Source of the DNA: Desulfomicrobium escambiense DSM 10707
GTDB taxonomy: Bacteria; Desulfobacterota; Desulfovibrionia; Desulfovibrionales; Desulfomicrobiaceae
Length of the DNA: 64,000 nt
NCBI RefSeq assembly: GCF_000428825.1
Contig: NZ_AUAR01000004.1
Coordinates: forward strand, 62,001 to 126,000
Direction of reading: 5' to 3'
Below the pieces are notes generated by a model, which was not told where the DNA came from, made no database searches, and saw nothing but the letters and a program-made list of their open reading frames with translations. Shown here piece after piece: positions 1 to 8,158 of the stretch. Each line of letters begins with the position of its first letter. Within the stretch, counting starts at the first letter, position 1. Both the position numbers and the translations under genes were made by a program.

Positions 1-81
1 GCCCCGCATTTCCAGGCGTTCCTGGAGCGTGGTCACGAAGGCCTCTTCGTCGTCGATGAGCAGAATGTTCAGGGCGTCCAT
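1..81 (-). CDS. Response regulator receiver domain, N-terminal fragment (runs off window)
   Basis: Only the first 27 residues lie in the window. They show the beta1 strand and the acidic pair of a CheY-like receiver (LLIDDEEAF), so this is the start of a phosphoacceptor domain. It is the last visible gene of the minus-strand operon that begins at 5856, and its start is 5 bases downstream of the stop of the kinase-like gene. Whether an output domain follows cannot be seen. Confidence 0.75.
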   Translation of the reverse strand, partial: MDALNILLIDDEEAFVTTLQERLEMRG

Positions 82-86
82 GGCGT

Positions 87-719
87 TCAATCCTGACGTG
101 AAACGGGAAAGAAGATTTTGAGCCGCGCGCCGTCCCACTCCATCCGGCCCTGTTCGAGCAGCGCGTTCAGGTCACTCAGGCCGGACAGGTCAGGGGTGGT
201 CCCGCTGGGCGGCGCGACGTTCAGCACGTGGAAATCCGGCCCCTCGTCAATCCAGAGGCGGATCACGCAGTCCTTGGCGCCGTTCCCGACGGCCCACTGC
301 ACGGCCCTGAAGCCGGCCATGAGGACCCAGATGGCGCCGACGGCCACGGGCAGGACCCTGGTAGCCGGGGTGAACTCGACGGACGCGCCCTTGAGGCGCA
401 CCATGCGCTCGGAGAGCAGGGCCAGGGTCCGAGCGTGCACGCCCAGATCGCAGGCTTCGAGCATGTCCGCGTCAGCGGAGTGGGCCAGTCGGCTGGTGGC
501 TTCCAGAAGCCCCTTGCCGCGGTCGACCTGGGACGAGATGTGCCCGAGGGTCCGTTCCAGGGTGGGCTTGTGCTTGAAGTCCACCCTGGCGTTGACCTTC
601 ATGATGTCGCCCAGAAGGCCTGCCGACTCGCGGATGATGGCCAGGATGTTCTGCATCTCGTGCATGCTCATGGCCGTGACCGTCCCCATGAACCGTGTTT
701 CGCGGGCGACTTCAGGCAT
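87..719 (-). CDS. Small histidine-kinase-like protein (DHp-type, degenerate ATPase part)
   Basis: A 210-residue protein. Residues 19-40 (HEMQNILAIIRESAGLLGDIM) resemble the phosphoacceptor helix of histidine kinases, with the candidate His at about 20. The C-terminal half looks like a shortened, degenerate kinase ATPase fold: I see no clear N, G1 or G2 boxes. It overlaps the upstream receiver gene by 8 bases and is followed by another receiver, so a phosphotransfer (Hpt-like) or docking role between the two receivers is plausible. That role is inference. No membrane segment is visible. Confidence 0.6.
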   Translation of the reverse strand: MPEVARETRFMGTVTAMSMHEMQNILAIIRESAGLLGDIMKVNARVDFKHKPTLERTLGHISSQVDRGKGLLEATSRLAHSADADMLEACDLGVHARTLALLSERMVRLKGASVEFTPATRVLPVAVGAIWVLMAGFRAVQWAVGNGAKDCVIRLWIDEGPDFHVLNVAPPSGTTPDLSGLSDLNALLEQGRMEWDGARLKIFFPVSRQD

Positions 720-1104
720 GGTGCGTTCCTTGGCCGGCGGCGACCGCTTCCGAGAGGGTGCGGATGAGCTCCTCGATGTCGAGGGGCTTGGTCAGGTAGG
801 CGAAGGCGCCGTGGCGCATGCCCTCGATGCCGTCGCGGGTCTTGCCCTGGCCCGTCAGCATGACGACCTGCACGGCCGGGTGCTGCTCCCTGACGCGCTG
901 CAGGACCTCGATGCCCTTCATGCCTGGCATCATGACGTCGAGAACCATGACGTGGGGCTCGGCGTCGGCCACGGCCTTCAGCGCCGATTCCCCGTCGTGG
1001 GCCACGCGGGCCGCGATGCCCCGGAGGTCGAGCCGTTCGGCCAGGGTGGTGACGAATTCGACCTCGTCATCGACCAGCAGGATGTTCCATTCGTTTATAT
1101 CCAT
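712..1104 (-). CDS. Stand-alone response regulator receiver (CheY-like)
   Basis: A 130-residue single receiver domain with the acidic pair DD at 12-13, a phosphoacceptor Asp in VLDVMMPG (about 55), a conserved Thr in MLTGQG and a Lys in YLTKPLD. There is no output domain. It lies 4 bases after the sensor kinase, which makes it the likely phosphoryl acceptor of that kinase, and it overlaps the next gene. Its role is probably signal relay rather than direct DNA binding. Confidence 0.85.
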   Translation of the reverse strand: MDINEWNILLVDDEVEFVTTLAERLDLRGIAARVAHDGESALKAVADAEPHVMVLDVMMPGMKGIEVLQRVREQHPAVQVVMLTGQGKTRDGIEGMRHGAFAYLTKPLDIEELIRTLSEAVAAGQGTHHA

Positions 1105-1108
1105 ATCG

Positions 1109-2824
1109 TTACCCTTCCACAGAGCGTTTGGGCAGCAGGATGGTCATGGTCGTCCCCTCGTTGAGTTTGGTCTTGACCTGGATCTCGCCGCCCAGGCGCT
1201 TGACGATGCCGTAGGTGATGGACATGCCCAGCCCCGTGCCTTTTTCCTTCTTGGTGGTGAAGAACGGTTCGAACATGTTCTTGGCGGTCTCTTCGGACAT
1301 GCCGCAGCCGTTGTCCTGGACCGAAACCCCGATGAAGCCCTCGCTCTCGTCCCACGACCTGACGACGATCTGCCCTCCGTCGGGCACCGCTGCCAGGGCG
1401 TTGTTCAGGATGTTCAGGAAGACCTGCTGGATCTGGCCGTGGTCCGTAGGGATCTGCGGGAGGTTGTGGGCCAGTTCGCGCCTGAGCTCGACGTTGCGGT
1501 ACTGGGCCTCGCGCTCCAGGAATCCCAGCGTCTCCACCAGGACCGCGTTCACGTCCAGGACCTCGATCTTGACGTCCATGCGCTTGGCGAAGCTGAGCAT
1601 GCGGTGGGTGATGCCCCTGCAGCGCTCCACGGAGCGCAGGATGGCTTCGATCTGGCGGCCGAACTTGTCCTTGTCCGGGAAGTCCGGGCGCAGGTTCATG
1701 ATGTCGCGCATGAGCCCGGCCTTCTCGTTGATGATGGCCAGGGGGTTGTTGATCTCGTGGGCCACGCCGGCCGCCAGGCGCCCGATGGAGGACAGCTTCT
1801 GCGAGTGCTCCATCTGGTGGATGGCGCCCATGCGCTGTTCGTCGCTTTCCTGCAGCCGCGAGATCAGCAGGCTCGTCACCCTGTAGACGGCCAGGAAAAT
1901 GAGGATGACGCTCGAGACGAAGATGAAGAGCAGGTCCAGGCGCACCGTGTACCATGTGCTGAAGGCCGTGGGCTTGGGCTTCACGGCGACCAGGGCGAAA
2001 TCCGTGTTGGCGATGAAGGCCGAGGCGATGAAATTGTTCTGCCCCTTCTGGTCCCGGAAGGACTGCACGTTGGATTCGCCGCTGGTGGAGGGCATTTCGA
2101 AGGGCAGGATGTCGAGCACCTTCCCGTAGCGGCGGGATTCCGTCTGGAGGATGCCGTTTCGGTTGACCAGGAACGCGTCGCTGCCGGGCTCCAGACCCAT
2201 GGCCGAGATGATGCGGTCGAAGTGCATGGTGTCGAGGGTGGCCCGGAGGATCCAGGACCGGCCGCTCTCCGTGGTGTGCCGCACGGCGATGACCACGTGG
2301 GGGAACTTGCGGAAGCCCAGGAACACGTCGCTGACGTAGGTGCCCTTGAACTGGACCTGGTGGAACCAGGCCTGTTCGGTGTAGTTGCGTCCCTTGAGGT
2401 CGTACGGGCCGGCGTAGCTGACCTGGTTGCCGGCGACGTCGATGAGCCCGAGGTCTACGAACCCGGTGAACTCCCGGCGCATGACCTGGAAGATGCGCTG
2501 CAGATTTGCGTCGTCGGAGAGTTCGTCGAAGGAGTAGGCCGAGGCGATGAAGCTCACGGCCGAGGTGCGCTCGGCCAGGAACAGCTCGAAGGAATGCTTG
2601 GCCTTGCCCACCAGGGCCCGCAGGGGAGCCTGGATTTCGGCCGCCATGGTGTTCTGGTGCTCGTAGTAGTTGAGCCCGGCCAGGGACAGCAGGGGAATGA
2701 GGGTGACCAGCGCCATGAGCGAGACGATCTTGCGCCGCAGGAGATGGTACCGCTTGGGCGAATTGATCTCCGTGCCGATGTCGGCCTCGATGTTGCTGAT
2801 GGGGGCGGACAGGATGTTCTTCAT
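1109..2824 (-). CDS. Membrane sensor histidine kinase with periplasmic Cache-like domain
   Basis: 571 residues. The order is a cytoplasmic start, TM1 (residues about 35-52), a long periplasmic sensor of about 260 residues (Cache-like), TM2 (LLFIFVSSVILIFLAVY), a dimerisation helix with phosphoacceptor His in GVAHEINNPLAI, then an ATPase with NILNNAL, DNGCGM and KGTGLGMS. All catalytic boxes are present. The chosen ATG overlaps the stop of the NifX-like gene (ATGA), so an upstream start would lie inside that gene. It is cotranscribed with TauE/SafE, so it may sense a sulfur or redox compound handled by that transporter (inference). Confidence 0.88.
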   Translation of the reverse strand: MKNILSAPISNIEADIGTEINSPKRYHLLRRKIVSLMALVTLIPLLSLAGLNYYEHQNTMAAEIQAPLRALVGKAKHSFELFLAERTSAVSFIASAYSFDELSDDANLQRIFQVMRREFTGFVDLGLIDVAGNQVSYAGPYDLKGRNYTEQAWFHQVQFKGTYVSDVFLGFRKFPHVVIAVRHTTESGRSWILRATLDTMHFDRIISAMGLEPGSDAFLVNRNGILQTESRRYGKVLDILPFEMPSTSGESNVQSFRDQKGQNNFIASAFIANTDFALVAVKPKPTAFSTWYTVRLDLLFIFVSSVILIFLAVYRVTSLLISRLQESDEQRMGAIHQMEHSQKLSSIGRLAAGVAHEINNPLAIINEKAGLMRDIMNLRPDFPDKDKFGRQIEAILRSVERCRGITHRMLSFAKRMDVKIEVLDVNAVLVETLGFLEREAQYRNVELRRELAHNLPQIPTDHGQIQQVFLNILNNALAAVPDGGQIVVRSWDESEGFIGVSVQDNGCGMSEETAKNMFEPFFTTKKEKGTGLGMSITYGIVKRLGGEIQVKTKLNEGTTMTILLPKRSVEG

Positions 2825-3174
2825 GCGGACTCCCCGGCCCGGTCGAAAAGGATGTCCCCGGCCTTGAGCTCGCCTGCGGCCAGACGTGGAATGACGCGCT
2901 CCAGGGGACCCATGACCGAGTCGATTACTTCGATGCGTTTCCAGCGCAGATAGTGGAAGTATTCGTCCTCGATCCCTCCGCAGACGATGGTTCCGACATC
3001 CCTGGACAGGGCCAGGTCGCACAGTTCGTCCCCGGAGGCGTCGGCCAGCAGGAAGGACTTCCTCTGGACGATTTCCCCACTCTCCGAAATGGACAATAGC
3101 AGGGCTTCCTTGGTCAGGTCAAAGCGCGGGGCGACTTCGTCCCTGGCGATGGCGATGAGTGCTCTTCGTTCCAT
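2821..3174 (-). CDS. NifX/NifB-type dinitrogenase cofactor-binding family protein
   Basis: 117 residues with the fold signature of the dinitrogenase iron-molybdenum cofactor family: MERRALIAIARDEVAPRFDLTKEAL at the start, then GTIVCGGIEDEYFHYLRWKRIEVIDSVMG. Members bind metal-sulfur clusters or act as small sensors. It lies 2 bases after the AAA regulator gene and overlaps the kinase gene by 4 bases, so it is part of the regulatory operon. A sensory metal/redox role is inference, and no nitrogenase genes are nearby. Confidence 0.7.
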   Translation of the reverse strand: MERRALIAIARDEVAPRFDLTKEALLLSISESGEIVQRKSFLLADASGDELCDLALSRDVGTIVCGGIEDEYFHYLRWKRIEVIDSVMGPLERVIPRLAAGELKAGDILFDRAGESA

Positions 3175-3176
3175 GG

Positions 3177-4412
3177 CTAGTTCCCCTCCGCGCCCTTGCG
3201 CGGGGCCTTGCGGGCCTTTTCGGCTGGACGGGAGGCCGGGCCGGCGCCGGCGGAATCCACCACCAGATGGCCGGGGAGATGGCCGGTGCGGATCGTGTCG
3301 CCGGAGCAGACCATGGCCGCAAATTCCATGATGTTTCTCAGTTCGCGGACGTTGCCCGGGAAGTCGTGTTCGCTGACGATGCGCAGGGCACGGGGGCTGA
3401 TGCCGGTGATCTGCTTCTTGAAGCGGGCGGCGTACTGCGACATGAAGTGGTGCAGCAGGAAGCCCAGGTCCTCGCCGCGGTCCTTGAGCCGCGGCAGGTG
3501 CAGGCGGATGGTCGAGATGCGGTGGAAGAGGTCCTCGCGCAAACGCCCCTCCTGCACGAGCCTTTCCGGCGATTCCGCCGTGGAGACCATGAGCCGCGCG
3601 TTGATCCGCATGGGTTTGGTCGCCCCCACGGGCAACACGGTCCCTTCGTCCAGGAACTGCACCAGCCTGCTCTGGTGCGGCAGGGGCAGGTCCGAGATCT
3701 CGGACAGGTAGAGCGTGCCGCCGTGGGCCTGCTGAAAGCGGCCGGGCCTGAGTTCCCCATCGTCCGCCTGGACCCGCCCGAAGAGTTCGGCGTCCAGCAG
3801 TTCCGAAGGCATCGGGCCGCAGCTGAAGCGGATGAAGGGTTCGCGCGATCTGGGCGAGGCCTTGTGCACGGATTCGGCCAGGAGATCCTTGCCCGTGCCG
3901 GTGTCCCCAGTGATGAGCACCGGGGAGTCATGCTGCGCGATGACCGGCACGAGGTTCAGGATCTTCTGCATGGCCTGGCTGCGGCCGATGAACTGGCCCT
4001 GGCCCGTGGCCTGGGACAGGCGGGATTCGATTTCGCGCAGGGCGGTCAGGTCCTCGACGATGTCGAGAATGCAGACCGGCCTGTTCTCGCCGTCCCGGAC
4101 GCGGACGGGCGTGATGCGCACGGGGATCTTGCGGTGGTGCCGGTTGATGCAGTCCGTCTCGATACCCTTGTCCGCAGCTTCCTCCCGCCCGTGGGGGCAG
4201 CCCTGGATGCAGGCGCGGCTGCGCAGGACATGCCTGCACGGTAGGCCGCGCACTTCCTCCCGGCTGTAGCCGGTCAGCGCCTCCAGGGCCTTGTTGAGCA
4301 TGAGGACCCGCCCGTCGCCATCCAGCAGAGCCACGCCCATGGGCAGCCCGTCGAGGAGTGATGGCAGGTCCGGACACTCGCCGCGGACCAGATCTTCGAT
4401 GCGTTTCAGCAC
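3177..4412 (-). CDS. PAS-AAA+ regulator of the NtrC family lacking the GAFTGA loop
   Basis: 411 residues. A PAS domain (about 18-120) with several Cys (CRHVL, CIQGCPHG, DCINRHH) is followed by an AAA+ domain with Walker A GDTGTGKD. The L1 loop that should read GAFTGA, the sigma-54 contact, is replaced by VQADDGEL. The Walker B acidic residue is also altered (LYLSEI in place of LFLDE). R-finger-like and FPGNVREL motifs remain. There is no helix-turn-helix at the basic C-terminal tail. It therefore probably cannot open sigma-54 promoters and may be an inhibitor, anti-activator or sensor partner of the intact activator encoded at 6125. Confidence 0.82.
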   Translation of the reverse strand: MLKRIEDLVRGECPDLPSLLDGLPMGVALLDGDGRVLMLNKALEALTGYSREEVRGLPCRHVLRSRACIQGCPHGREEAADKGIETDCINRHHRKIPVRITPVRVRDGENRPVCILDIVEDLTALREIESRLSQATGQGQFIGRSQAMQKILNLVPVIAQHDSPVLITGDTGTGKDLLAESVHKASPRSREPFIRFSCGPMPSELLDAELFGRVQADDGELRPGRFQQAHGGTLYLSEISDLPLPHQSRLVQFLDEGTVLPVGATKPMRINARLMVSTAESPERLVQEGRLREDLFHRISTIRLHLPRLKDRGEDLGFLLHHFMSQYAARFKKQITGISPRALRIVSEHDFPGNVRELRNIMEFAAMVCSGDTIRTGHLPGHLVVDSAGAGPASRPAEKARKAPRKGAEGN

Positions 4413-4424
4413 TTCAGATACCGC

Positions 4425-4844
4425 CTAGTGCGCGCCGCCCCCGACGATGCCGGATGCGGCAAAGCAGAGCACGAGGACTTCGAGCAGGGAGATGATGGCG
4501 AAGGCCATGTCCTTTTTCTTCAGGTACGCAAAGATGATCGGGATGTAGCATATGATGGTCAGGCCGCCCAGGAGCGCGATGCCGATGAAGTTCAGGAAGT
4601 CTCCCTTGTTCAGGAGGGTAGCCCAGCCCCAGCCGGTGGGCACGTTGTTCTGGGTCAGGTATTCTCCAACGGGTTGGGACCAAAACTTGGTCACCAGTTC
4701 CATGGAAACGTAGGGATCCATGATGCCGGTGACATACAGGAAGTACGTCACGATCATGAGGGCCAAGCCGCTCCAGCATCCGTAGAAGAGGAGGTTGGCG
4801 TAGGCGATCTGTTCGGCCGGGGCGTTGGTATCGGGTCTGTTCAT
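4425..4844 (-). CDS. Small inner-membrane protein, partner of TauE/SafE (DUF1634-like)
   Basis: 139 residues with about three hydrophobic segments (LALMIVTYFLYVTGIM, IGIALLGGLTIICYIPIIF, AFAIISLLEVLVLCFAASGIV). It follows TauE/SafE after 25 bases in the same operon. DUF1634 proteins are often found beside TauE/SafE permeases. Assignment to that family is from context and topology, not from a motif I can point to. Likely an accessory subunit of the transporter. Confidence 0.65.
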   Translation of the reverse strand: MNRPDTNAPAEQIAYANLLFYGCWSGLALMIVTYFLYVTGIMDPYVSMELVTKFWSQPVGEYLTQNNVPTGWGWATLLNKGDFLNFIGIALLGGLTIICYIPIIFAYLKKKDMAFAIISLLEVLVLCFAASGIVGGGAH

Positions 4845-4869
4845 GGTTGTTCTCCTTGCGATCTGAAAG

Positions 4870-5856
4870 TTAGAAGCCGAGGCCCTTGGCCAGTGCCTTG
4901 CCGCCCGCGAAGAGCAGGACGCCGATGACCATGTAGCGGATGAAGGCCGGCTTGGCCTTGGCCAGCAGGCGCACGCCCACGAAGGAGCCCATCATCAGGC
5001 CGATGATGGAGGGGATGGCCATGAGGGGGATGACGCAGCCCTGGTTCAGGTAGACCCAGGCGGCGGATGTGTCGGTGATGGACAGCAGGAACTTGCTGGT
5101 GCCGACGGCGACCTTGAGCGGCGCGCCCATGAGCAGGTTCAGGACCGGGACGTTGGCCCAGCCGGCGCCCAGGCCGAACATGCCGGCCATGATGCCGATG
5201 ATGATGAAGAGCAGCAGGCCCGGCAGGGTGCGGTGGGTCTTCCACTCGACGATCTCGCCGTTGGCTTCCATGTAGGCGCCGTTGATGCCCAGGGCCAGGC
5301 CCAGGGCGTCCTGCTTGGTGACCACGGGACGGGCCGTGTTCTTGGAGGTCAGCAGCAGGATGGCGATGCCCATGATGGTGCCGCCCAGGCAGATCTGGAC
5401 CACGTTGCCCGGCAGGGCCAGGCCCAGGAAGGCGCCGACGATGGCGCAGCTGGAGGCGATCAGCGCCACGGGCAGGGCCAGGCGCAGGCTCGCCAGGTTG
5501 CGCTTCAGGAGGCCCGGTCCGGCGGCCAGGGCTCCGGCCAGGGCGACGAGCAGGCCCGCGCCGCGCACGAAGTCGAGGTGGAAGGGGAAAAATCCGCTGA
5601 CCAGGGGCACGAAGAGCACGCCGCCGCCGACGCCGGCCAGCACGGCGATAATGCCGAGCACGAAGCAGAAGAAAAGCAGGATCGTCGGCCATGCCCACCA
5701 CGGCATGGAAGACGGGGAGCCCGTCGCTTCGGCCATCTGTTTGGCCGCTTCATTGGCGATGTCGGTGTTGTTGTCGGCCCAGGCCAAAGTTGCCAACAGG
5801 AGCGCGGCCAGTCCGACCCCTCCCAGAATTCGCATCCACGTTTTGTTCAGTTTCAT
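4870..5856 (-). CDS. TauE/SafE family anion permease (sulfite/organosulfonate exporter type)
   Basis: 328 residues. An N-terminal signal-like segment ends near TLAWADN, followed by about eight membrane segments with the family's glycine-rich repeats (LAGVGGGVLFVPLV and FGLGAGWANVPVLNLLMG). The family moves sulfite, sulfoacetate or related anions across the inner membrane. The start at 5856 lies 84 bases downstream of a -24/-12 promoter and opens the operon that runs to the window edge. Link to sulfite or sulfonate metabolism is a family-level inference; the substrate is not known. Confidence 0.85.
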   Translation of the reverse strand: MKLNKTWMRILGGVGLAALLLATLAWADNNTDIANEAAKQMAEATGSPSSMPWWAWPTILLFFCFVLGIIAVLAGVGGGVLFVPLVSGFFPFHLDFVRGAGLLVALAGALAAGPGLLKRNLASLRLALPVALIASSCAIVGAFLGLALPGNVVQICLGGTIMGIAILLLTSKNTARPVVTKQDALGLALGINGAYMEANGEIVEWKTHRTLPGLLLFIIIGIMAGMFGLGAGWANVPVLNLLMGAPLKVAVGTSKFLLSITDTSAAWVYLNQGCVIPLMAIPSIIGLMMGSFVGVRLLAKAKPAFIRYMVIGVLLFAGGKALAKGLGF

Positions 5857-5939
5857 TCCTGTCTCTCTCCAGTTTACACGGTTCCTTGCCTGAATTGTTG
5901 CCATAGCACGATGCGAAGCGCATTCGGGTTGCTGTCTTC

Positions 5940-5954
5940 GCAAGGAACATGCCA
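5940..5954 (-). promoter_or_regulatory. Sigma-54 (-24/-12) promoter of the TauE operon
   Basis: The minus strand reads TGGCATGTTCCTTGC, an excellent match to the RpoN consensus with GG and GC ten bases apart. It leaves a leader of roughly 70 bases before the TauE start. A dyad GCCAGT-N5-ACTGGC (5951-5967) overlaps its upstream edge. Confidence 0.85.
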
Positions 5955-6006
5955 GTCGAGAACTGGCGGTATTTGCGCATTGACGGGGTGTCGGCCAAGG
6001 AGTAAT

Positions 6007-6022
6007 CGGCAAGAAATTGCCG
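6007..6022. promoter_or_regulatory. Probable activator-binding dyad CGGCAA-N4-TTGCCG
   Basis: A perfect 6-base inverted repeat about 60 bases upstream of the -24/-12 promoter and about 105 bases upstream of the divergent activator gene. Near-identical copies occur inside the activator gene (6184-6199) and in the dyad at 7261-7302. This is the position expected of an enhancer site for a sigma-54 activator. Confidence 0.6.
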
Positions 6023-6124
6023 GATCGGCAAGTTTGTGCCTTTTTTCTCAAAAAGGCGGTGCGACAGAGAACTCTTCCGGTGGCCGCTTTCTGAAGCGCA
6101 GCGTCATGGAGAAAGGAAGTATTG

Positions 6125-7204
6125 ATGTCGAAAAATCAAGGTGTTGGTTCTGAAGTTGGTCTGCGTGCGCAATCGGAGTCGCTCGGCAGAAAATTGCCGC
6201 GTGGTGCCGGGGAGCTTGAAGCGGAGATCCTCGAACTGGGGACCGAGGAGGGGCTTGGCAAGTTCGTGATCCAGTCGCGGGCCATGCGCGACCTCTATCG
6301 TCTGGCCATGCAGGTGGCCGGTTCCGACGCCACCATCCTGGTCTACGGCGAGTCCGGCACGGGCAAGGAACTCTTCGCCCGCCTCGTGCATCAGCTCTCG
6401 GGGCGCCGGGCCAAGCCGTTCATTCCCGTCAACTGCGGCGTGCTCAAGGGGGAGCTGTTCGCCGACAAGTTCTTCGGCCACGAGGCCGGGGCCTTCACCG
6501 GCGCCCAGCGGCAGCGCAAGGGCAGCTTCGAGATGGCCGCCGACGGGACGCTGTTCCTGGACGAGGTGGGCGAGATTCCTCCCACCAACCAGGTCGACTT
6601 TCTGCGCGTGCTGGAAGAGAAGACCTTCCGCCGCCTGGGCGGAGAGAGGACGCTGCCCTTCGACGCGCGCATCGTGGCCGCCACCAACCGCCTGCTGCAC
6701 AAGATGGTCGCGGTCGGCGAGTTCCGGGCCGACCTTTACTACCGCCTGAACGTCATCCCCGTGACCCTGCCTCCCCTGCGCGAACGGGCCGACGACATCC
6801 CGCCCCTGGCCGAGTACTTCCTGGCCATGTACCGCCACCGCTACCACAAGCCCGACGTCCGCCTCGCCCCCGCCACCCTGGCGACCCTGTGCAAGTATTC
6901 CTGGCCCGGCAACGTCCGCGAGCTCAGGAACCTCATGGAGCGCCTGGTGCTCCTGACGGCCGAAAACGTCATCGAGCCGGGCCACCTGCCCCTGGAGATG
7001 CGCATCGCGACGGGCCTGCCCGCCGTCGAGTGCGGCCAGGGCGTCATGACCCTGGAGGCGGCCGTGCGCCAGGCCGAGGTCTCCGCCATCGTCCGCGCCT
7101 GGTCCGAGGCCGGCGGCAGCAAGGCGCGATTGGCCGAAATCCTGGCCGTCAGCCCGCGCACCCTGCGCTACAAGCTGGCCGAATACGAACTGAAGCTGGC
7201 CTGA
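6125..7204 (+). CDS. Sigma-54-dependent transcriptional activator (no receiver domain)
   Basis: 359 residues. A short N-terminal region (about 1-45) is followed directly by a complete AAA+ domain with Walker A GESGTGKE, an intact GAFTGA loop, Walker B TLFLDEVGEI and FSWPGNVRELRN-type sensor II (KYSWPGNVREL), then a Fis-type helix-turn-helix (SKARLAEILAVSPRTLRYKL). The ATG at 6125 has AAGGAAG upstream and is preferred over an in-frame TTG just before it. It is divergent from the TauE operon, with a -24/-12 promoter between them, so it is the likely activator. Lacking its own sensor domain, it may be controlled by the operon's PAS-AAA or kinase proteins (inference). Confidence 0.9.
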   Translation: MSKNQGVGSEVGLRAQSESLGRKLPRGAGELEAEILELGTEEGLGKFVIQSRAMRDLYRLAMQVAGSDATILVYGESGTGKELFARLVHQLSGRRAKPFIPVNCGVLKGELFADKFFGHEAGAFTGAQRQRKGSFEMAADGTLFLDEVGEIPPTNQVDFLRVLEEKTFRRLGGERTLPFDARIVAATNRLLHKMVAVGEFRADLYYRLNVIPVTLPPLRERADDIPPLAEYFLAMYRHRYHKPDVRLAPATLATLCKYSWPGNVRELRNLMERLVLLTAENVIEPGHLPLEMRIATGLPAVECGQGVMTLEAAVRQAEVSAIVRAWSEAGGSKARLAEILAVSPRTLRYKLAEYELKLA

Positions 7205-7260
7205 CAGGCGCGGCGTTTTTCGTTTTTCCCCGCATTCGGCATCACTGTGCACCCGTGACC

Positions 7261-7302
7261 GCGAAACGAGGTGCGGCAATTTTTTGCCGCACCTCGTTTC
7301 GC
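7261..7302. terminator. 19-bp perfect inverted repeat downstream of the sigma-54 activator
   Basis: Two 19-base arms are separated by TTTT. The centre of the dyad contains the CGGCAA-N4-TTGCCG core also seen at 6007. It follows the activator stop by about 57 bases, but no run of T follows the second arm. It may be a terminator for the activator gene, an operator, or both. Confidence 0.6.
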
Positions 7303-7462
7303 AGTTCCTGCCGCAGTCCCATCCTATTTCCCGAAAAGAAGACTGAATTAATATGAATATCAAAATAGTAACTTAAAAATAGCATGATTTTTATATTGAT
7401 CACACGATTGCTTTGGGATATTTCGAACCTGCCAGAAAACATGACTTTCTTCAGCCGCGAGC
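7303..7462. other. AT-rich intergenic leader of the metal-uptake locus
   Basis: A 160-base segment that is strikingly AT-rich for this region (7335-7420), placed before the TonB-like gene remnant. It probably holds the promoter and a metal-responsive operator of the uptake locus. I cannot fit a convincing Fur box by eye. Confidence 0.35.
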
Positions 7463-8087
7463 ATGAGCACCATTATCGATACGACCGATCCCTGCTGTCT
7501 CGACCTGTCTCTCCCACTGACGGGGACGCAGGGTTCCGGCCCTATCCGGGTCGAGGAGGCAGTCCGGGCGTCGGCGAGGTTGGGGTCCGTGCTGTCGTAA
7601 CCCTCGCCTCTTCCCACGCGCAGGCCGCCGAGACGGTGCAGCCTTCGCTGAGTGCGGCCGAACCGGGCCCTCACCAGGGAGCTGCCCTGAATTCCACGGT
7701 CCTGGCGACCGCGGGCGGACTGGGACAGGATTTCGGCGGGGGCGCATCAGAGCCGGGCCATTCCACGATCGGTGGGGGATCGGCACGGCTCTGGTCAATG
7801 CCGCCTTCGGCGACTCCGACGGTCCCCGCTTCGTGCGTCGGGTCCTGCCGCAGTACCCCGAGGCCGCCAGACGTAAGGGGCGGGAAGGGCGGGTCGTCCT
7901 GCGCCTGGTCATCGGCGCCTGCGGGGAGCTCAAGGACGCGGCGGTGGTCGAGGGCGGTGGGCACGGCTTCGAGGAGGCGGCCCTGGAGGCGGCCAGGGCT
8001 TCCGCGTACGCCCCGGCCGTGCGCGGCGGGCGAGCCGTGGAGTGCGCGGCCATGCTGCCCATTCGCTTCTCCCTCAAGGGGGGCTGA
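7463..8087 (+). pseudogene. TonB-like energy transducer, reading frame broken
   Basis: The last 84 codons (from 7833) encode a good TonB C-terminal domain (VLPQYPEAARRKGREGRVVLRL, then AALEAARASAYAPAVR). Upstream, the family-typical Gly/Pro linker is read in another frame (GGLGQDFGGGASEPGHSTIGGGS, about 7707-7780), and the linker-to-domain match GTALVNAAFGDSDGPRF is in the third-domain frame. A shift at the GGGGG run near 7774-7778 would join them. A further break is likely near 7600, because the segment beginning MSTIIDTTDP at 7463 stops there. I see no usual N-terminal membrane anchor. It is either a decayed gene or carries sequencing errors in G runs. Confidence 0.6.
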
Positions 8088-8158
8088 AGTACGCGCATCA
8101 GTCTCATGCCGCCCTGGCGGGCGGTCCGGATTTACATCTCAACCTTTGCGAGCGGACC

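Noticed and set aside
3177-4412. Functional sigma-54 activator
   Set aside because: The GAFTGA loop and the HTH are absent and Walker B is altered, so it cannot be called a standard activator.
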